DNA of 64,000 bases from Chaenocephalus aceratus (Eukaryota > Chordata > Actinopteri > Perciformes > Channichthyidae). The notes beneath the pieces are model-generated. The model saw nothing but the letters and a program-made list of their open reading frames with translations. It was not told the origin of the DNA and made no database searches. Positions within the stretch are counted from its first letter, which is position 1. Each line of letters opens with the position of its first letter. The stretch spans positions 389,001-453,000 of the forward strand of contig JAMFTG010000056.1 of assembly GCA_023974075.1 (NCBI GenBank), written 5' to 3'. Positions 33,063 through 45,770 of the stretch are shown here, piece by piece. Made by a program: the position numbers and the translations under genes.

Positions 33063-34060
33063 TTGTTACATCTGTCGTAGGTTTAAATATAAGCGTTCAC
33101 CTAAATCATTGCACGATTGATGCAAGAGAGATACGCGTTTCTGACTCATCAGATACGATGGTCTATCGTTTAAGTATCCAGTTCATATCGACAGTTGAAA
33201 AGACCCTAAGCATCCATCGAAGCTGAAATACAAATCGTCTCAATGTTTTAAAACTTTACAGCGATGTGATAAACCGGAGCTTCCCTGAAGAATCTTGTAT
33301 CTTCCCGTGCCCTAATAAAGTCTTATTAGGTTTTGTGTAAAAGGAAGAACACCTCGGTCATTCTTTTACTCCGTTTTAACAGAGGACGATAATCTTTTAC
33401 AAGGTTGTGAGACTTCTTTATTCCACTGCACATCATACTACTGTATATAGGATGTGAGAAGGGATACATAATTATAACCTATGGTCCTTTTTTCTGACAA
33501 TGACCACACCAACATACATTCAAAGCTGATAAAAGAACATATTTAAGCTTGTATCTACACCAACAATTGAAAACCTGCCCTAAAGACCTGAAAAAACCAT
33601 CAATTATCTGTAACTGAATACTGAAACTGAGTCTTTTTGTTTTGGCTGGAGCTGAACCTTGGGTATCATAAAACACCGACATGCCCAACATACCACGAGG
33701 CCCAAAGGACCAGTTGCCATCTTGAGACAATATGACCTTTGGCCTCTTTCCCCAATTGACGATCACATGACTTTCAAAGGAATGCAAAGGTCACTGCGTT
33801 GTTTATTGGTTTATTTTTTAAATACCTGTCATGTGGCAAACTATCAATAGTGTCTAACTGCACACACTTACTAGTATGAGTAGCTTTTAATGCACATGTT
33901 TGATGAGGAGCAGTTTGATTAGATGCCTGTTTGACTCAACCAGCTGTGGTTTGTATAGTTTTGGCTAATTCTGAGTGGAGCAAACAAAGAGTATTGCTGC
34001 TCAGACTATGATGTGATTCTGGGTGTAATGGTCCACGTGACCTATAGATTGAGAACGTCA
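33063..34060. other. Non-coding stretch, no gene seen
   Basis: AT-rich unique-looking sequence with no supportable gene or repeat. Confidence 0.5.
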
Positions 34061-34650
34061 CCCAGCTTCCACCCCAGCGTCCACCCCGGCTTCCACCCCG
34101 GCTTCCACCCCGGCTTCCACCCCGGCTTCCACCCCGGCGTCCACCCCGGCGTCCACCCCGGCGTCCACCCCGGCTTTCCACCCCGGCTTCCACCCCGGCT
34201 TCCACCCCGGCGTCCACCCCGGCTTCCACCCCGGCTTCCACCCCGGCTTCCACCCCAGCTTCCACCCCAGCTACCACCCCACTACCACCCCAGCGTCCAC
34301 CCCAGCTTCCACTCCAGCTACCACCCCAGCTTCCACCCCAGCGTCCACCCCAGCTTCCACCCCAGCTACCACCCCACTACCACCCCAGCTTCCACCCCAG
34401 CTTCCACTCCAGCTACCACCCCAGCTACCACCCCACTACCACCCCAGCTTCCACCCCAGCTTCCACCCCAGCTTCCACCCCAGCTTCCACCCCAGCTTCC
34501 ACCCCAGCTTCCACACCAGCTTCCACCCCAGCTTCCACCCGAGCTTCCACCCAGCTTCCACCCAGCTTCCACCCCAGCTTCCACCCCAGCTTACACTTCA
34601 GCTTCCACCCTCAGCTTCCACCCCAGCTTCCACCCCAGCTTCCACCACAG
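34061..34650 (+). repeat. 12-bp minisatellite, CTTCCACCCCGG, about 49 units
   Basis: The array begins with CCGG-type units (34061-34250) and then shifts to CCAG-type units, with variants CGTCCACC, CTACCACC and a shortened CACTACCACC. The composite ACTACCACCCCAGC...CTACCACCCC recurs, suggesting a higher-order duplication. A 12-bp unit is four codons, so Pro-rich (FHPG, PPRL) and Gly-rich (VEAG) frames are open on both strands. I read these as artefacts: there is no start context, signal or flanking exon. Confidence 0.9.
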
Positions 34651-34774
34651 CATATATTGGTAGTATATTTACAATGGTTATTGATTAACAATTTGTTCCT
34701 GTTTTTACAATCCATGCATGTTAGCTTGTGCAAGTACGTCGAGAGGACAGCGTGCAGCAAAAACATGATAACTC

Positions 34775-34960
34775 AATTAAATTAAATTCAAGTTTGTTTT
34801 TATAGCCCAATATCACAAATCAACAAACACAATTGACAATGTAAAAGCAATGTAAAAACAACAAACATATCTTACAAGATAAATGTGAAAATACCAATGA
34901 AAAAGGTACATAATTAAAATTACATAAAGCGAAGGGTCCATGAGGATAAGTCCTGCTCAG
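34775..34960 (-). repeat. Reverse-oriented LINE/SINE-type 3' tail
   Basis: ATTAAATTAAATT simple repeat is followed by CAAGTTTGTTTTTATAGCCC and AATATCACAAATCAACAAAC. Read on the minus strand this resembles LINE tails ending in GCTATATAAATAAACTTG (compare 49600-49620) and the segment at 62868. The body beyond about 34850 is not recognised. Confidence 0.55.
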
Positions 34961-36142
34961 TATTGGATGAAGTTAAACACAAATATGTCTTTCAGATGTT
35001 TCACATAGTCTTCTACTGACTTTATTGAGAAACATATCCATGGTAGTTTGAGTAAAAACGTTATTTGGAAGTCTAGTTTCATTGTATGGGAATATTTTGG
35101 AGGCTGGTTTTAAAGACGCAGTATAACTCTCAGTAATACAACTGTTTATATACCATACAAATAATAATACTGTACTGTACCATTGATCTCTCTGCCTCTA
35201 TAGTAATTGTTGATCTATGTAACAAATGATTGTTTTCCTGCCAATCCGTGAGCGTGCGTCGTCCCGTCTCTTCGTCCAGCTGTCACTCATCCATCTGAGT
35301 ACTCATATATATTAATGTGTGAATGAGGAGGATGTTCACTCTACATATCTAAGCATTCCGTTTTCACACCTCTCATCAAACGCCTATTTCTATCTCAATT
35401 TCTATCAGTCTTTACTTCGTCCAAATCTCTTCTTCCCTCATTCTGTTCTCCACCGTATCTCCATATTCCATAGTCTCTGCATTTACTGTATTTGTCATTT
35501 CTGTTTTTCCATCTGTCGGTAGATGACAGCTGCCACTTGCAGGAGATATAACATCTCACCCATGTGATGAAATATTAAACACTCACTTCCTTTCCCGTGA
35601 AAGGGATGTATTTATTAATAAAATGTCTGTGATGCTGCCTCTGTTTCGGTTGGTGCACAACGTTTTGCCTCACTTTTATCTAATTGAGCAACATTTTAGA
35701 AGGTCACACACTTAGTATTTCATCTATGGCAGCAAGATAGATTATAAAAAAGTGTTTCTGTCCCCTTGCAGTTATGGCAACATCTTTATAAACTAAAATA
35801 AAATAAGTAGTTTCTGGTATAGTACATTCATTCTGGTTCATCAGTTTTCATTGTGGCTTCCTTAAAAAACATGCCACTGTTTTAGTGCCAGATGTTTCAA
35901 ATCGATTAGACGTACCGCAGATAGAGAATTGTAAATTAGTCTTTTTAATATTAGGTTTTTTTTTAGTTGCTCGTGTGTAATACATATACTATACTGTGTA
36001 GATTATACTACTCATTTTGGGAGGTTGAACATATATTATTTTGTTATAAACTCACATAATGTAGCAGAAAGTAGCTGAAATATAGCATTTGTAGGCAACA
36101 TTGGCATTATATACATCCCACATAACTAGTCTTCACTTTAAG
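34961..36142. other. Non-coding stretch, no gene seen
   Basis: AT-rich unique-looking sequence; no supportable feature. Confidence 0.5.
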
Positions 36143-36146
36143 TTAA

Positions 36147-36518
36147 AGGTGGGGTATGTCATTTATTTCAGAAACACTTGTTATATTCCATGGAATGCTC
36201 CTAACGTCCCGATAGCAATGGATATATTAAATGCTTTGACAATAAATCCAAAAAAAATGTGGAAGCCGTGGCGCTGTAAAAAGCACGACCAATCATCTGA
36301 GCCGGCCCGGCTAAAGTAACTGGATGGCCTACCTGCCTGTCAGCCTTCCATCTGGGCACAAACTTCTCTCGTGCCCTCATTGGTCATGTGCGCGTTCGTG
36401 TGTGTTGGGGGAGGGGCTCTGTACGGAAGTCTGAAGGAAGTGGCAGATCTTTTCCGGCTGTGTACTTTCAAATTCTAGCGCACTCGAGCCGGTTTCTCCA
36501 GAATTACATACCCCACCT
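36147..36518 (+). mobile_element. TTAA-flanked MITE, 372 bp
   Basis: TTAA at 36143-36146 and 36519-36522. The ends are AGGTGGGGTATGT on both sides (right side inverted), followed on the left by TTTCAGAAAC and on the right by the inverse of TTCTGGAGAAACCGGCTCGA. The interior shares TGTTATATTCCATGGAATGC, GGAAGCCGTGG, CTGTCAGCCTTCCATCT and CGGCTGTGTACTTTCAAATT with the copy at 60414-60941. It has only about one CGTGCCCTCATTGG unit, where the other copy has seven. Confidence 0.9.
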
Positions 36519-36522
36519 TTAA

Positions 36523-37870
36523 GGCCCGAACTGTGCATATTATTATTATTATGCATGTGTTACCTAATGAATATGAAATAAAGTATTCCTGAAAGCAGGA
36601 TGCATGCTCCGCAAAGCTCTCTTTGATACTTTAATAAGTTACGCTCTGTCCTCTCTTCCAACAGTAATGAGCCTGGGATGTACACGGCATCTTCTTTATG
36701 CTCCAAACAGTGAGTGCATTGACTAAACTCCAACTCCAACGATGTGTCTCTGCTCAGCACACCTGCATTCATACCTGCATGTATACACACATATCCCAGT
36801 CTCTCTGTCCCTCTCTCTGTGAGCCGCCTCCCACACACGGCTGCTTCATCGTGGAGGATTTAGTAAAGCCCACAGGTCTTCTTCCTCACAGGGATTGAAC
36901 TGAATCCACTCAACAGTGTACACTTTGTAGTGCACAGGAATACATCCATCTGACATCCTGACAGTTACTGCACTGCCACTCAAATGGTGTAGTACGTAGA
37001 CAAAAGCAAAACAGTGCATAATATGCTATAAAAACAATACACACACAAACGTTTACACTAACTCAGGGCCCACTTAAGAATCTAAAACAAATCTAAAAAA
37101 AAATGTGCGGCCCACATTCAACCATAAACAATACGGAGGCTAAATAAAGTTCTTAGAGTACTTTTCATTTTGATTAGAAAAGGAGCTAGTAACAAACAGA
37201 CATTTTGATTACACAGTTTAGTTGAATACTCGATTCTGATTGGTCAATTCAGAACACGTTGTTAATCCAGTAGAAGTGACCGCTGTCAAGGACTGTAATG
37301 ACCGTTGCTAAGGAGGATCAAGAAAGAAAAAGTAAGTAAAAGAGGTTCAAATAAAAAAATCTTAATACTGAAATGTTTCCACACAAATCATAATGTTTTG
37401 CTAATTATTTGGCGGCCCACATATTTAATATTTCTTCCTAAAAATATCAGCTGATGGCAACCGAAGCATCACACACATTTACATTTTTAAGTGAATGCAA
37501 CTCGACACTTGTGTTTAAGGTGTTTCGCATCTTTTCTGAGGATCATCAGCGATTCTTCTAGGATTCATATATATTTTCTTTACAGTTCCCGATGGAGTAC
37601 CTGACCTTCATGACTCGAACAAACTGGTTTAACAGATGATCCGTTCACCGTACTCTGGGGCCATGAACAACATTTTCACATAAAACTGAATGATTGATGT
37701 CCATGAGCATCGGTCACTAGTGTAACATCAGTTCAATCAGGAGAGACGGTGTTGATGTAAGAATACATATTTATTGCAGAGATACACAAATGAATGTAAT
37801 GGTGATTTTGGCGATTAGGCCCCGTTGTGCAGGAGTATCATTCGGGAGGGGAGAACCGATCCGATGAAAC
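36523..37870. other. Non-coding stretch, no gene seen
   Basis: Unique-looking sequence; short frames near 36560-36900 on both strands lack domains. Confidence 0.5.
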
Positions 37871-38442
37871 TAGGGCTGAACGATTAATCGATTTGAAATC
37901 GAAATCGCGATTTGAAATGATGCGATTATTTATTTTTTTACAAATGTTCTTCTTGTATGTCAGTCATCCACACCAATCAGAAGTGCTGTGCTCCACATGC
38001 ACCAGCCATTGTTAACCAATCAGAAGTGTCCCATGATAGAAGGTGATAGACAGATTGATCCAATCACCTGCCAAGTGCTTCTGAAAGTGCCTGCCCTTTC
38101 CAAATGGCTTCCAATGGAGCTTTAGATGCTTTGATGAAACAAAGCATCTGAGTCAGGTTAGTAATGCTCCATCACGTGTTTCTATTACAGGGAGAATCTG
38201 AAACTGAAGCTTGACTTTAAAGCAACGGAAGGTTCATGTAAGTTTAGTTCTTTCACTCGTAGCTCGGGCTGCGGGGGTGCTAGAGACGGGAGCACGTTGA
38301 TACGACCTTCCTAGCCGGAGTTATGGCCGCATTTTACAATAAACGTCCGTTGGGTCGCTTAAAAACAAATATCGCAATTCGAATCGCAATATTTGTCAGA
38401 AAAATCGCAATTCGATTTTTTTCCCAACATCGTGCAGCCCTA
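37871..38442 (+). mobile_element. hAT-like MITE, 572 bp
   Basis: The ends are TAGGGCTGAACG and CGTGCAGCCCTA, followed inward by ATTAATCGATTTGAAATCG on the left and AAAATCGCAATTCGATTTTT on the right, the common fish hAT pattern of AT-rich ATCG palindromes. No clean 8-bp duplication is visible (GATGAAAC and CTAGACCC). No transposase; a 60-codon frame at 38323 is not convincing. Confidence 0.7.
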
Positions 38443-40773
38443 CTAGACCCTGGTGGTGGTGAATGGATAGTTTGGGTCGGTCGGATGGGGAGGGGCTTAG
38501 CTTGACCCTGGATTCAGAGGGGCGGGAGGTGAAGAGGGGGGGAGGGTGGTTGCGTGGAGTCACCTGAAATGACAGCTGTCAGAGGGGGGAGAGCAGACTT
38601 CAAAGGTTTGGCAGAGCGCTATGATAGGCTCTTGGGAATGGAGCGAAGTGATTGTTTAAGCTGGTGAGTGACGCCCCCGATCACTTATTGAGAGGAGAGA
38701 GAAGACCGTCTTCCTGGTTGAACTTATACGCTGAGCTTCAATAAAAATACATCAATACGAGCTATACAATATGCAGTTTCTCATGGGTTCTGTGGTGTAT
38801 TAATCAAAGGTAAATATGTGCATTCAATCTTTTTTACTATTAATGTGAACTTTTTTTGCTTTAAAGTGAAGTTATTTGAACATGTGAGCATGTTTAGGCG
38901 ATAAAGCATGAGAATCCCACAAAAAAGCTACACAATTTTCTCTAAGTCGGATTTTATACTTGTCTTATTTATATACATTCCTTTATAGAGGACTTATTGA
39001 CAACTGGCCCAAAACCACTTTAATGAAAGATGTTTGGACCTGGATACTATTTTTTATGTTGGCAATCGTTCAAATACAGAGACAGCCAGGTGACTGTGAC
39101 TTCAGTCTCTCTCATTAAACAAAAGTTCCAAGGAAATATATTGGAAGCAAATCATCTAATGTCAAATCATGTCAGAGAACGATGAGGATCCTTAAAGAGG
39201 ACTTCTCAGGATGAAAATGGGCACTTCCTGTATATGTTACAAGTGTTGCATCATTCACCGCTTATTTTGTCTTATTTATTTGTTCAGATCTCTCACTCCT
39301 CTCGCACACACACGCAGCATCTCTCGCTTAAAAAGAGTGAGAGTGGGTGAGATGTAGGATAAACAGACTCGTTTGGCCTCGGTAAGAACGCGCCCTCGTA
39401 TCTTGAAGCAGCCATTTGGTGTTAATTAATCCATTTGACTGAAACCTCCCCCGACAACATATTCTCTCTGCGTGTTAGGCCTTCATGCTTTAAGTGCTCA
39501 CACTACCTCAGATAGCTAAATTAATGAAAAATCCCCAAATCTGATTAAGCCCTCTTTAGTAAAGTAGCTATATCCGGCACAGATGCAACGCCAGCTCGGT
39601 AATTTGTCGTTTGCTTTCACCAACTGTCTGTTTGTCTTGAGCTTTGCAGCGTCGGGCGGTTAAGCTGACAAACTGTGAGGCTTTAAGGTACTTACTCCAC
39701 AAACACAGCATTAATGAAGGTTTGCACCGGGTGTTGAGCCACGCCGGGACGACACGAGTTTCCTCTCCGGCCTCGCAGCGGGCGACTTTAAAGCTTGCTT
39801 TCTCACTGAAAAGTACCGACTGCTCTTCAAATAGCGTTCTCTTTCCTTTGATATATTTGATGTTCAAATTGTTTACATTTGTACACCGAACCTCCCCACC
39901 AGAACAGAGGAGCCGCTCCTTTTGAAAGTCGGCTTTGATTCTGCCATTTTTCATTCCAGCCTCCATCACACACAGGCTGTCGTTCTCCGCTGCGTAGCTT
40001 TCATGTTGTGACGGCCAACTGATAAGCAGTTGTTGTACTCGTGATAAAGCTCAATGGCATGCACTCAAAAACACAAAACAAAATACTATTTATTTCGGTA
40101 TTTGGCTTTCGATGTCACACAGCTTGCGCTAATCAAGCCTAAGATTGCTGTGTGTTACAACAATGGCTCCCACTTTGACTACTGTTGTCTCTTTGAAGCT
40201 CGATAGCCATGACATTTCAAGAAAGATATTGTTGTTCGGGAGAAACTCTTTGGGGTTCTCCCAAATCAGTTTTTTACTCCTGAGATAAGAAAGGACATAC
40301 AAAAGAAGAGAACGAAGGGGGGGGGGGGCGATAGAGAAAGACAACAGAAGCTAACAAATACAAGTGTGTTTGATAAAAGCTCAAATCTCCGTCTCTCCCT
40401 CAAACAAAGCGTCTGATTTCCTTTCAGAGCGGAGGTTAATGTGAAGTGACGCAGTAACGCTTTCTGAGTGCTCCCATGCTTCAGGAGCCTGAGCCGTGTC
40501 AGTCAGACACACACTAACACAGTCTTTGTGTTGTGTTGCCCCCCCCCGCTTCCTTTGCTTGTCTCTTGCTAGAAAAACATTCCTGTTGCATTCTTACTGT
40601 CTGTGTCTATTCAACTCGAGCTTTGTTGATGGTTCACAGCAGAAGCTAATTACTCCTGACAAAAGACGAATGGAAAAGCTTTCAAATAATCACAAACAAC
40701 TCCTGGTATGAAACCATTCGAAGTCAAACTAAATGTATTTGGACAATGAAGCAAATATGCAACAGTTTAGGTT
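38443..40773. other. Non-coding stretch, no gene seen
   Basis: Non-repetitive sequence with a G11 run near 40319-40328 and a C8 run near 40540. Two opposing frames at 39568-39969 and 39644-39925 overlap antisense to each other without domains. This low-repeat block is a place to look for conserved non-coding sequence, but I cannot show conservation. Confidence 0.45.
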
Positions 40774-41160
40774 CAGGGGTGTCAAACTCAAGGCCCGGGG
40801 GCCAAATCCGGCCCGCGACTTCATTTGATGTGGCCCCGCAAGAGCTTGCAAAGAAATATAATACGTTTATTATACGGTTACATGCTACTTTACAGAAGCA
40901 CGTTGCCCACAAACTACATGTCCCACAATGCATCTCGTTTGCGCACTGAAGAGACTTGCAATTATTTGCCCTGGACTTCTGCTTTCAAACGTAGGTAGTT
41001 ATTACCCTATCCGATAATAATCCAATTCAGAGGCAATAATGTAATACATTATTTTATATATATATATTATATATTTATATATGTAGTAGTTACAACCGGC
41101 CCTTTGAGTGCAACCATAATGCTAATGTGGCCCGCGATGAAATTGAGTTTGACACCCCTG
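40774..41160 (+). mobile_element. hAT-like MITE, 387 bp
   Basis: The inverted ends are CAGGGGTGTCAAACTCAAGG and, inverse, CAGGGGTGTCAAACTCAATT, followed by CGGCCCGCGACTTCATT / GGCCCGCGATGAAATT. This CAGGGGTGTCAAACTCA signature belongs to widespread vertebrate hAT non-autonomous elements. A TA-rich palindromic patch lies at 41054-41085. The flanks share TTTAG but not a clean 8-bp duplication. Confidence 0.8.
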
Positions 41161-43835
41161 GGTTTAGAGGTTTACAAGTTAGATGTGGCTTTTATTGAAG
41201 TGTATTGGAAGTCGGAAATAGTTTTAGAAATGTCATCCAACCCATTTCAGAAGAGTGTATTAGTTACTGATCAGCCGCTCTTCAAGCAAGTGTTTGTCAA
41301 AAGAAGTAGAAGAGGTGTTTTATTGCAAGATGTTCATGGTGGTCTCACATGAACTGTAACACAAATAGTTTTCACAAATTAGAAAAGCCAAGCTAGAGAG
41401 AGAGGCTTATTAATCCAAGACATATTTCTAAAAGCTGGCTCGTAGCAACAGGAGTGGAATATAGGACTGTTGGAGAGATGGTAAGAAGATGTGGGAGGAG
41501 AGAGATTCCAAAGTGAACAAGCCCTAAGACCTTACCCCGCCCAAATAGCAGTTGCATGGTTTATGTAATCAAAATGATACCTATAATCGTATTGTTTTAA
41601 TGCAAAAGCAGCACTATCCATACAAGCATCAGCCCTTCATGTCACATCAGAATCAATATTATGTCAGATTACATTTGTTACACTCATATTGCTGGAGTAA
41701 TTATACAGTTTTTAACAAACAGAAATATTGTTTTCTGGCATCACTTTAACATGTTACGGTTGGATTTAACATCTTCTCCTGAAATCATTAATGCTACTTC
41801 GGTGACATGACATTAACACGTTTGTTACATGTAGTATCACGATTTACATACATGTTTGTAGCATGTGTCTGTATAATGTCAGGTAATGCTTTCTTCATTG
41901 AACCAGAAACCAAGTCACGCTCATCACAAGTGCATTGGTTCTCGAGATATATTCTCATGTCGTGGGATTTGTGGCGTCTCAAATACCTGGGACATGTTTA
42001 GATGCTGAGCAGAGGTCTGTAGAGAAACCAGGGACTGTGTGGGATCTGAGTTAGTGTTTTTGACAGGTTAAGTTTTCCATTGGGACTAATTTGCTTTACC
42101 CGTAATGACAGCAATACACACTCTGTCTGCACCGCCTGTCTCTACCTCCATCGCTTTCGCTTTCCAGACCTCCCCAAGGACAGTCAAATGTCACGCTAAC
42201 TAGTCTCGTCATTTGTCTACTTCACTGCTTCTTGAACTTTTCCAGCCATGAAGCAACCAGAGTATAATTAGCCTCTCACCAATGGGACCCAATTGACCCT
42301 CGAATAGGTTGATGACCCATGTTATGGTCCTGATCTTTGGTTCTGGTAAATGCTGACATGCAGGGTGTGTATGTAAATCTTTTTTAAATGGTCTCAAACT
42401 CTGGGAGCCGATCTAATGAAAACATTCCCCGGTCGTGACCCAACAGAAACAAGACTCTTATTTTAGGTCCTTAACTTTAGAAAAATGAAGCCAGTGTTTT
42501 GTCGAAGTCTGGTTTGAGACCTAAAGTGGGTCATGGGAAGATTAAAACTGGCCTTCAAACTACTCGGCCGAAATATATGTCAGAGCTCATTGGCTTTGGT
42601 ATGTTTTTAGGACCCCTGGGTTAGCGGTCTGAGTGCCAGATCGAGTTTTCCATTCTTCAGTCAGTCAGTGAGTCAGCATTGGCTGAAAATCAATCAATTT
42701 CAATTCCCATTTATCGTCCCAAAAGAAACGTCAAAGTTATAATAAAAAAAACATCAATACTTTCATAAAAGCACATAGACTGAAGTCTTCCCATTTGCTT
42801 TATACTATAGTTACTACTTAAATAATAAACAGCAATCCAAAAAATAAGATTAATTTCATCACTTTTTAAATTTAGACGTGTACAATTCATTCCATTTTAA
42901 GATAGGATACAAGTGATAAGCTTTTTACTAAGGTGTTACAGCAGCAACAGGGGTAAAATTGAAACACAGAATCGGACCATAGATTTATAAAGAGAACTGG
43001 TAAAGCTTTGGAGGCGGGGTCCCGTTCATCGAGTTGCTCAGAGGGACATGAAGCCCAAAATGGAGCCACTGTATTAAAAATGATGTGGACCCATAAAGCA
43101 TGCTAGGTTGAGTATTCCATAAGCCCCGCCTCCGATCTCCCGGTCTCTTTTAAATTAAATTAATGGAGAGGGAAAATAACTCTGGCCTCGGCTTTTAGCG
43201 CATTTTACAACTTCTAAAACGTAATGATTTAAATAAAATGCTAGTTGGTGTATTTAGCAGATTACTCTTTCCCAACGTGAGTCAATGGAAGTATTGTGGG
43301 CCTAAAGGACATTGAAGATTAGAATGTAACTGTAGTACTATCGTTTGGCCACTATGAACATTTGCTCCAATGGCCGCCCGGTACTCTTCCTGGGGGCTTG
43401 AAAAGATTTGTGAAATTACTAATTTCGAAGTATTCAAGGCAGAGAGAGGAGGTGATTTTATTATAATCTTCTACGACTTTCCTCTAATCAAATGATCTTG
43501 TTAAAACCTAACCCTAACCCTACAAGGAGAATTAAAAAAATAAAGAATGTAAGAAACAGAATGTAATACATGATAGTGATTAAGTCATAATATTTCCCTC
43601 CCTTTCTCTGTGTTCCCCTACCTCCAAGTTGAGACATTATTACTGTAAGATAAAGTTGAACGTGTGATGTATCAGAGCAGCAGCTGCTGGCCAACTTGAT
43701 GACAGCGTGTCCTAATGTTAGTCCTCGAGATAAAAACAAAACCATTAGGAAAGGTATGCAGGAGCAAATGTGACGCATTGTTTGAACTCTGGACACAAAC
43801 ATCATCAGTGGCTGGTCGCACACAGCCTTTAATGC

Positions 43836-43839
<4 letters not shown>
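41161..43839. other. Non-coding stretch, no gene seen
   Basis: Mostly unique AT-rich sequence. It contains an inverted pair, AAGCTTTGGAGGCGGGGTC (43002-43021) and CCCCGCCTCCG (about 43123-43134), and an isolated CCTAACCCTAACCCT at 43507-43521. No domain-bearing frame. Confidence 0.5.

Positions 43840-43912
<73 letters not shown>
43840..43912 (+). repeat. (TG)n microsatellite
   Basis: TG tract with one TA interruption near 43879. Left border of TTAGGG-bearing repeat copy 3. Confidence 0.95.
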
Positions 43913-43914
<2 letters not shown>

Positions 43915-44186
43915 CTAGCATTACTATACTTGTGGGGACCTACATCTGTTTACATAGTCACGTGTGGGGACTCGCCTCCCTTATGGGGACACATTGGAGG
44001 TCCCCATAAGGGGGATCATTAATTTTAGGGTGAAGACTTGGTTAGGGTTAGGGTAAGGGTAAGGGTAAGAGGTTAAGGGTTAGGGTTAGGGTTAGGCATG
44101 TGTTGGTTATGGTTAAGGTTAGGATAAGTCTCCAGGAAATGCATGTAAGTCAATGTAATGTCCCCTGAAGTGATGTATACATGGTA
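43913..44186 (+). repeat. Dispersed TTAGGG-bearing repeat, copy 3
   Basis: Same order of blocks as 1366-1612, with the longest telomere-like tract of the three (about 44041-44097, TTAGGG and AAGGGTAAGGG words). The CTTATGGGGAC / GTCCCCATAAG inverted pair at about 43980-44010 is well preserved. TG microsatellites border both sides. Confidence 0.8.
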
Positions 44187-44203
44187 TGTGTGTGTGTGTG
44201 GTG

Positions 44204-44271
<68 letters not shown>
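44187..44271 (+). repeat. (TG)n microsatellite
   Basis: TG tract with two GG interruptions; right border of TTAGGG-bearing repeat copy 3. Confidence 0.95.
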
Positions 44272-44272
<1 letters not shown>

Positions 44273-45482
44273 GGCTGGAATGCTGTGGCAGAAGTCACAG
44301 GAAGAGGTGGAAGGGACAGATATGGGGCTCTAAATGTGGCATTCGGGCACACATGGAGCCCATTAACTCTCTGACTGAGTTTCACTGCAGGGTCCAGTGT
44401 CAGCGTGTTCTCTGTCTACTTCATTTCCCTTTATGATAATTGTGGCGAGGGGTTATGATGTGAAGATGATGTGTCGAGCGTCCCTGGGTGAATGGCGTCA
44501 GATTGTTTTGTTTTGCCAAAAGCAGACAAATACAAAGCATCCAAAACTAAGCTTACAGGGTATGTGTTATCATGACCATTAGTTTTAATACGCTCATTTG
44601 ATTTGAGGAAAGATGAGGATTATGATCAAATCACCTCTCCGTGCCTTGAGTGCGTCTGTGTTGTATCTTTTTTAGGGATAAATGAGTAATTTCACGATGC
44701 TTTTCTCAGATAAGGAAGACAATTACCTCCTTTTCTGTCATCTATCCTAATTTTCTTTCCTGTGTATTCCTCCATTCTGCCCATTCTGTGACTCCGCCGC
44801 CTTGTCAGACCAACAATACGTATCATTTCAAAGAGAGATTTCTTCTCCAAGCCACAATGGTTTCTCCTCTTTCCCTTTCTCCTCCTTTCAGAGGGCTTGT
44901 CCTTCAGAACTTCAATCTTCCTTTGACTCCCCTCCGCTCCGCTCCTCTCTCTCGTTCCCCGTGCTTTCCCTTGAGACCTTGGACCGTGATGCCGGGTGTA
45001 TTTAAGAAGGAAGCCGAGGATTTTCCACAAAGCTTCAATCTTGGTCTTTTACAGAGCGGCACCACATTGAACACACACCCGGCTGCCAACCGGGCTTTAT
45101 AATGGCTTAAAATGTCCAGAAGGGAGGGGGGAGTACGAGGGAGGGAAGTTGAATAAGTGGTTGTGAGAAAAACGGGACTGACAGCACTGTAAGGGAGAGG
45201 GTAAAACGAGTTCCTTTGTAAACAATTTTTAGAGGTTGCTTTGAAAGTATTAAATGCCGGGTGCATTGTCATGTTATTTTGTGTGTTGTTTGCCTCGACA
45301 CAACGTACCAGAAACAAGAAAAGAGAAATAAGTGGAGAAAGGATGGAGGGAGTAAGGAAAGAGGAAGGTTAATGGAAGGTGAAAGAAAAGTAAAAACAGA
45401 GCGGGAGAGAAAAGTCTCCAATTTCCTGCACCTAGGGCTGAGCCTAAAAAACACACCGCAAGTGGACAACACAACTCCCTCT
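44272..45482. other. Non-coding stretch, no gene seen
   Basis: Pyrimidine-rich (44870-44960) and purine-rich (45115-45415) patches account for the open frames on both strands. No domain is visible. Confidence 0.5.
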
Positions 45483-45706
45483 GAGTGTGTGCGTGCGTTG
45501 CGTGTGTGTGTGTTGTGTGTGTGTGTGTTGGTGTAGTGTGATGTGTGTGTGGTGTAAAGTGCAGTGTGTGTAGTGTTACATAATGGGGTGTGTGGTGTGG
45601 ACATTTCATTTTAACTGTGTCTCAGTGCACTGGTGTTTTGTGAGTTTAATGCTGTGTGTGTCGCACATGTTGCTGTTGGATTTAATGTTGAGCTTTAGGG
45701 CAGCTG

Positions 45707-45762
<56 letters not shown>

Positions 45763-45770
45763 TGTGTAGC
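45483..45770 (+). repeat. Interrupted TG-rich region
   Basis: Degenerate TG/GTGTAG words at 45483-45590 and a cleaner TG tract at 45704-45768 with GG interruptions. Confidence 0.85.

Noticed and set aside
34013..34663. 216-codon proline-rich protein
   Set aside because: Produced by a 12-bp minisatellite open in several frames on both strands.
39568..39969. 133-codon reverse frame
   Set aside because: Overlaps a 93-codon forward frame on the other strand and shows no domain or splice context.
44041..44097. Chromosome end (telomere)
   Set aside because: The TTAGGG words are short, interrupted and inside a dispersed repeat with unique DNA on both sides.
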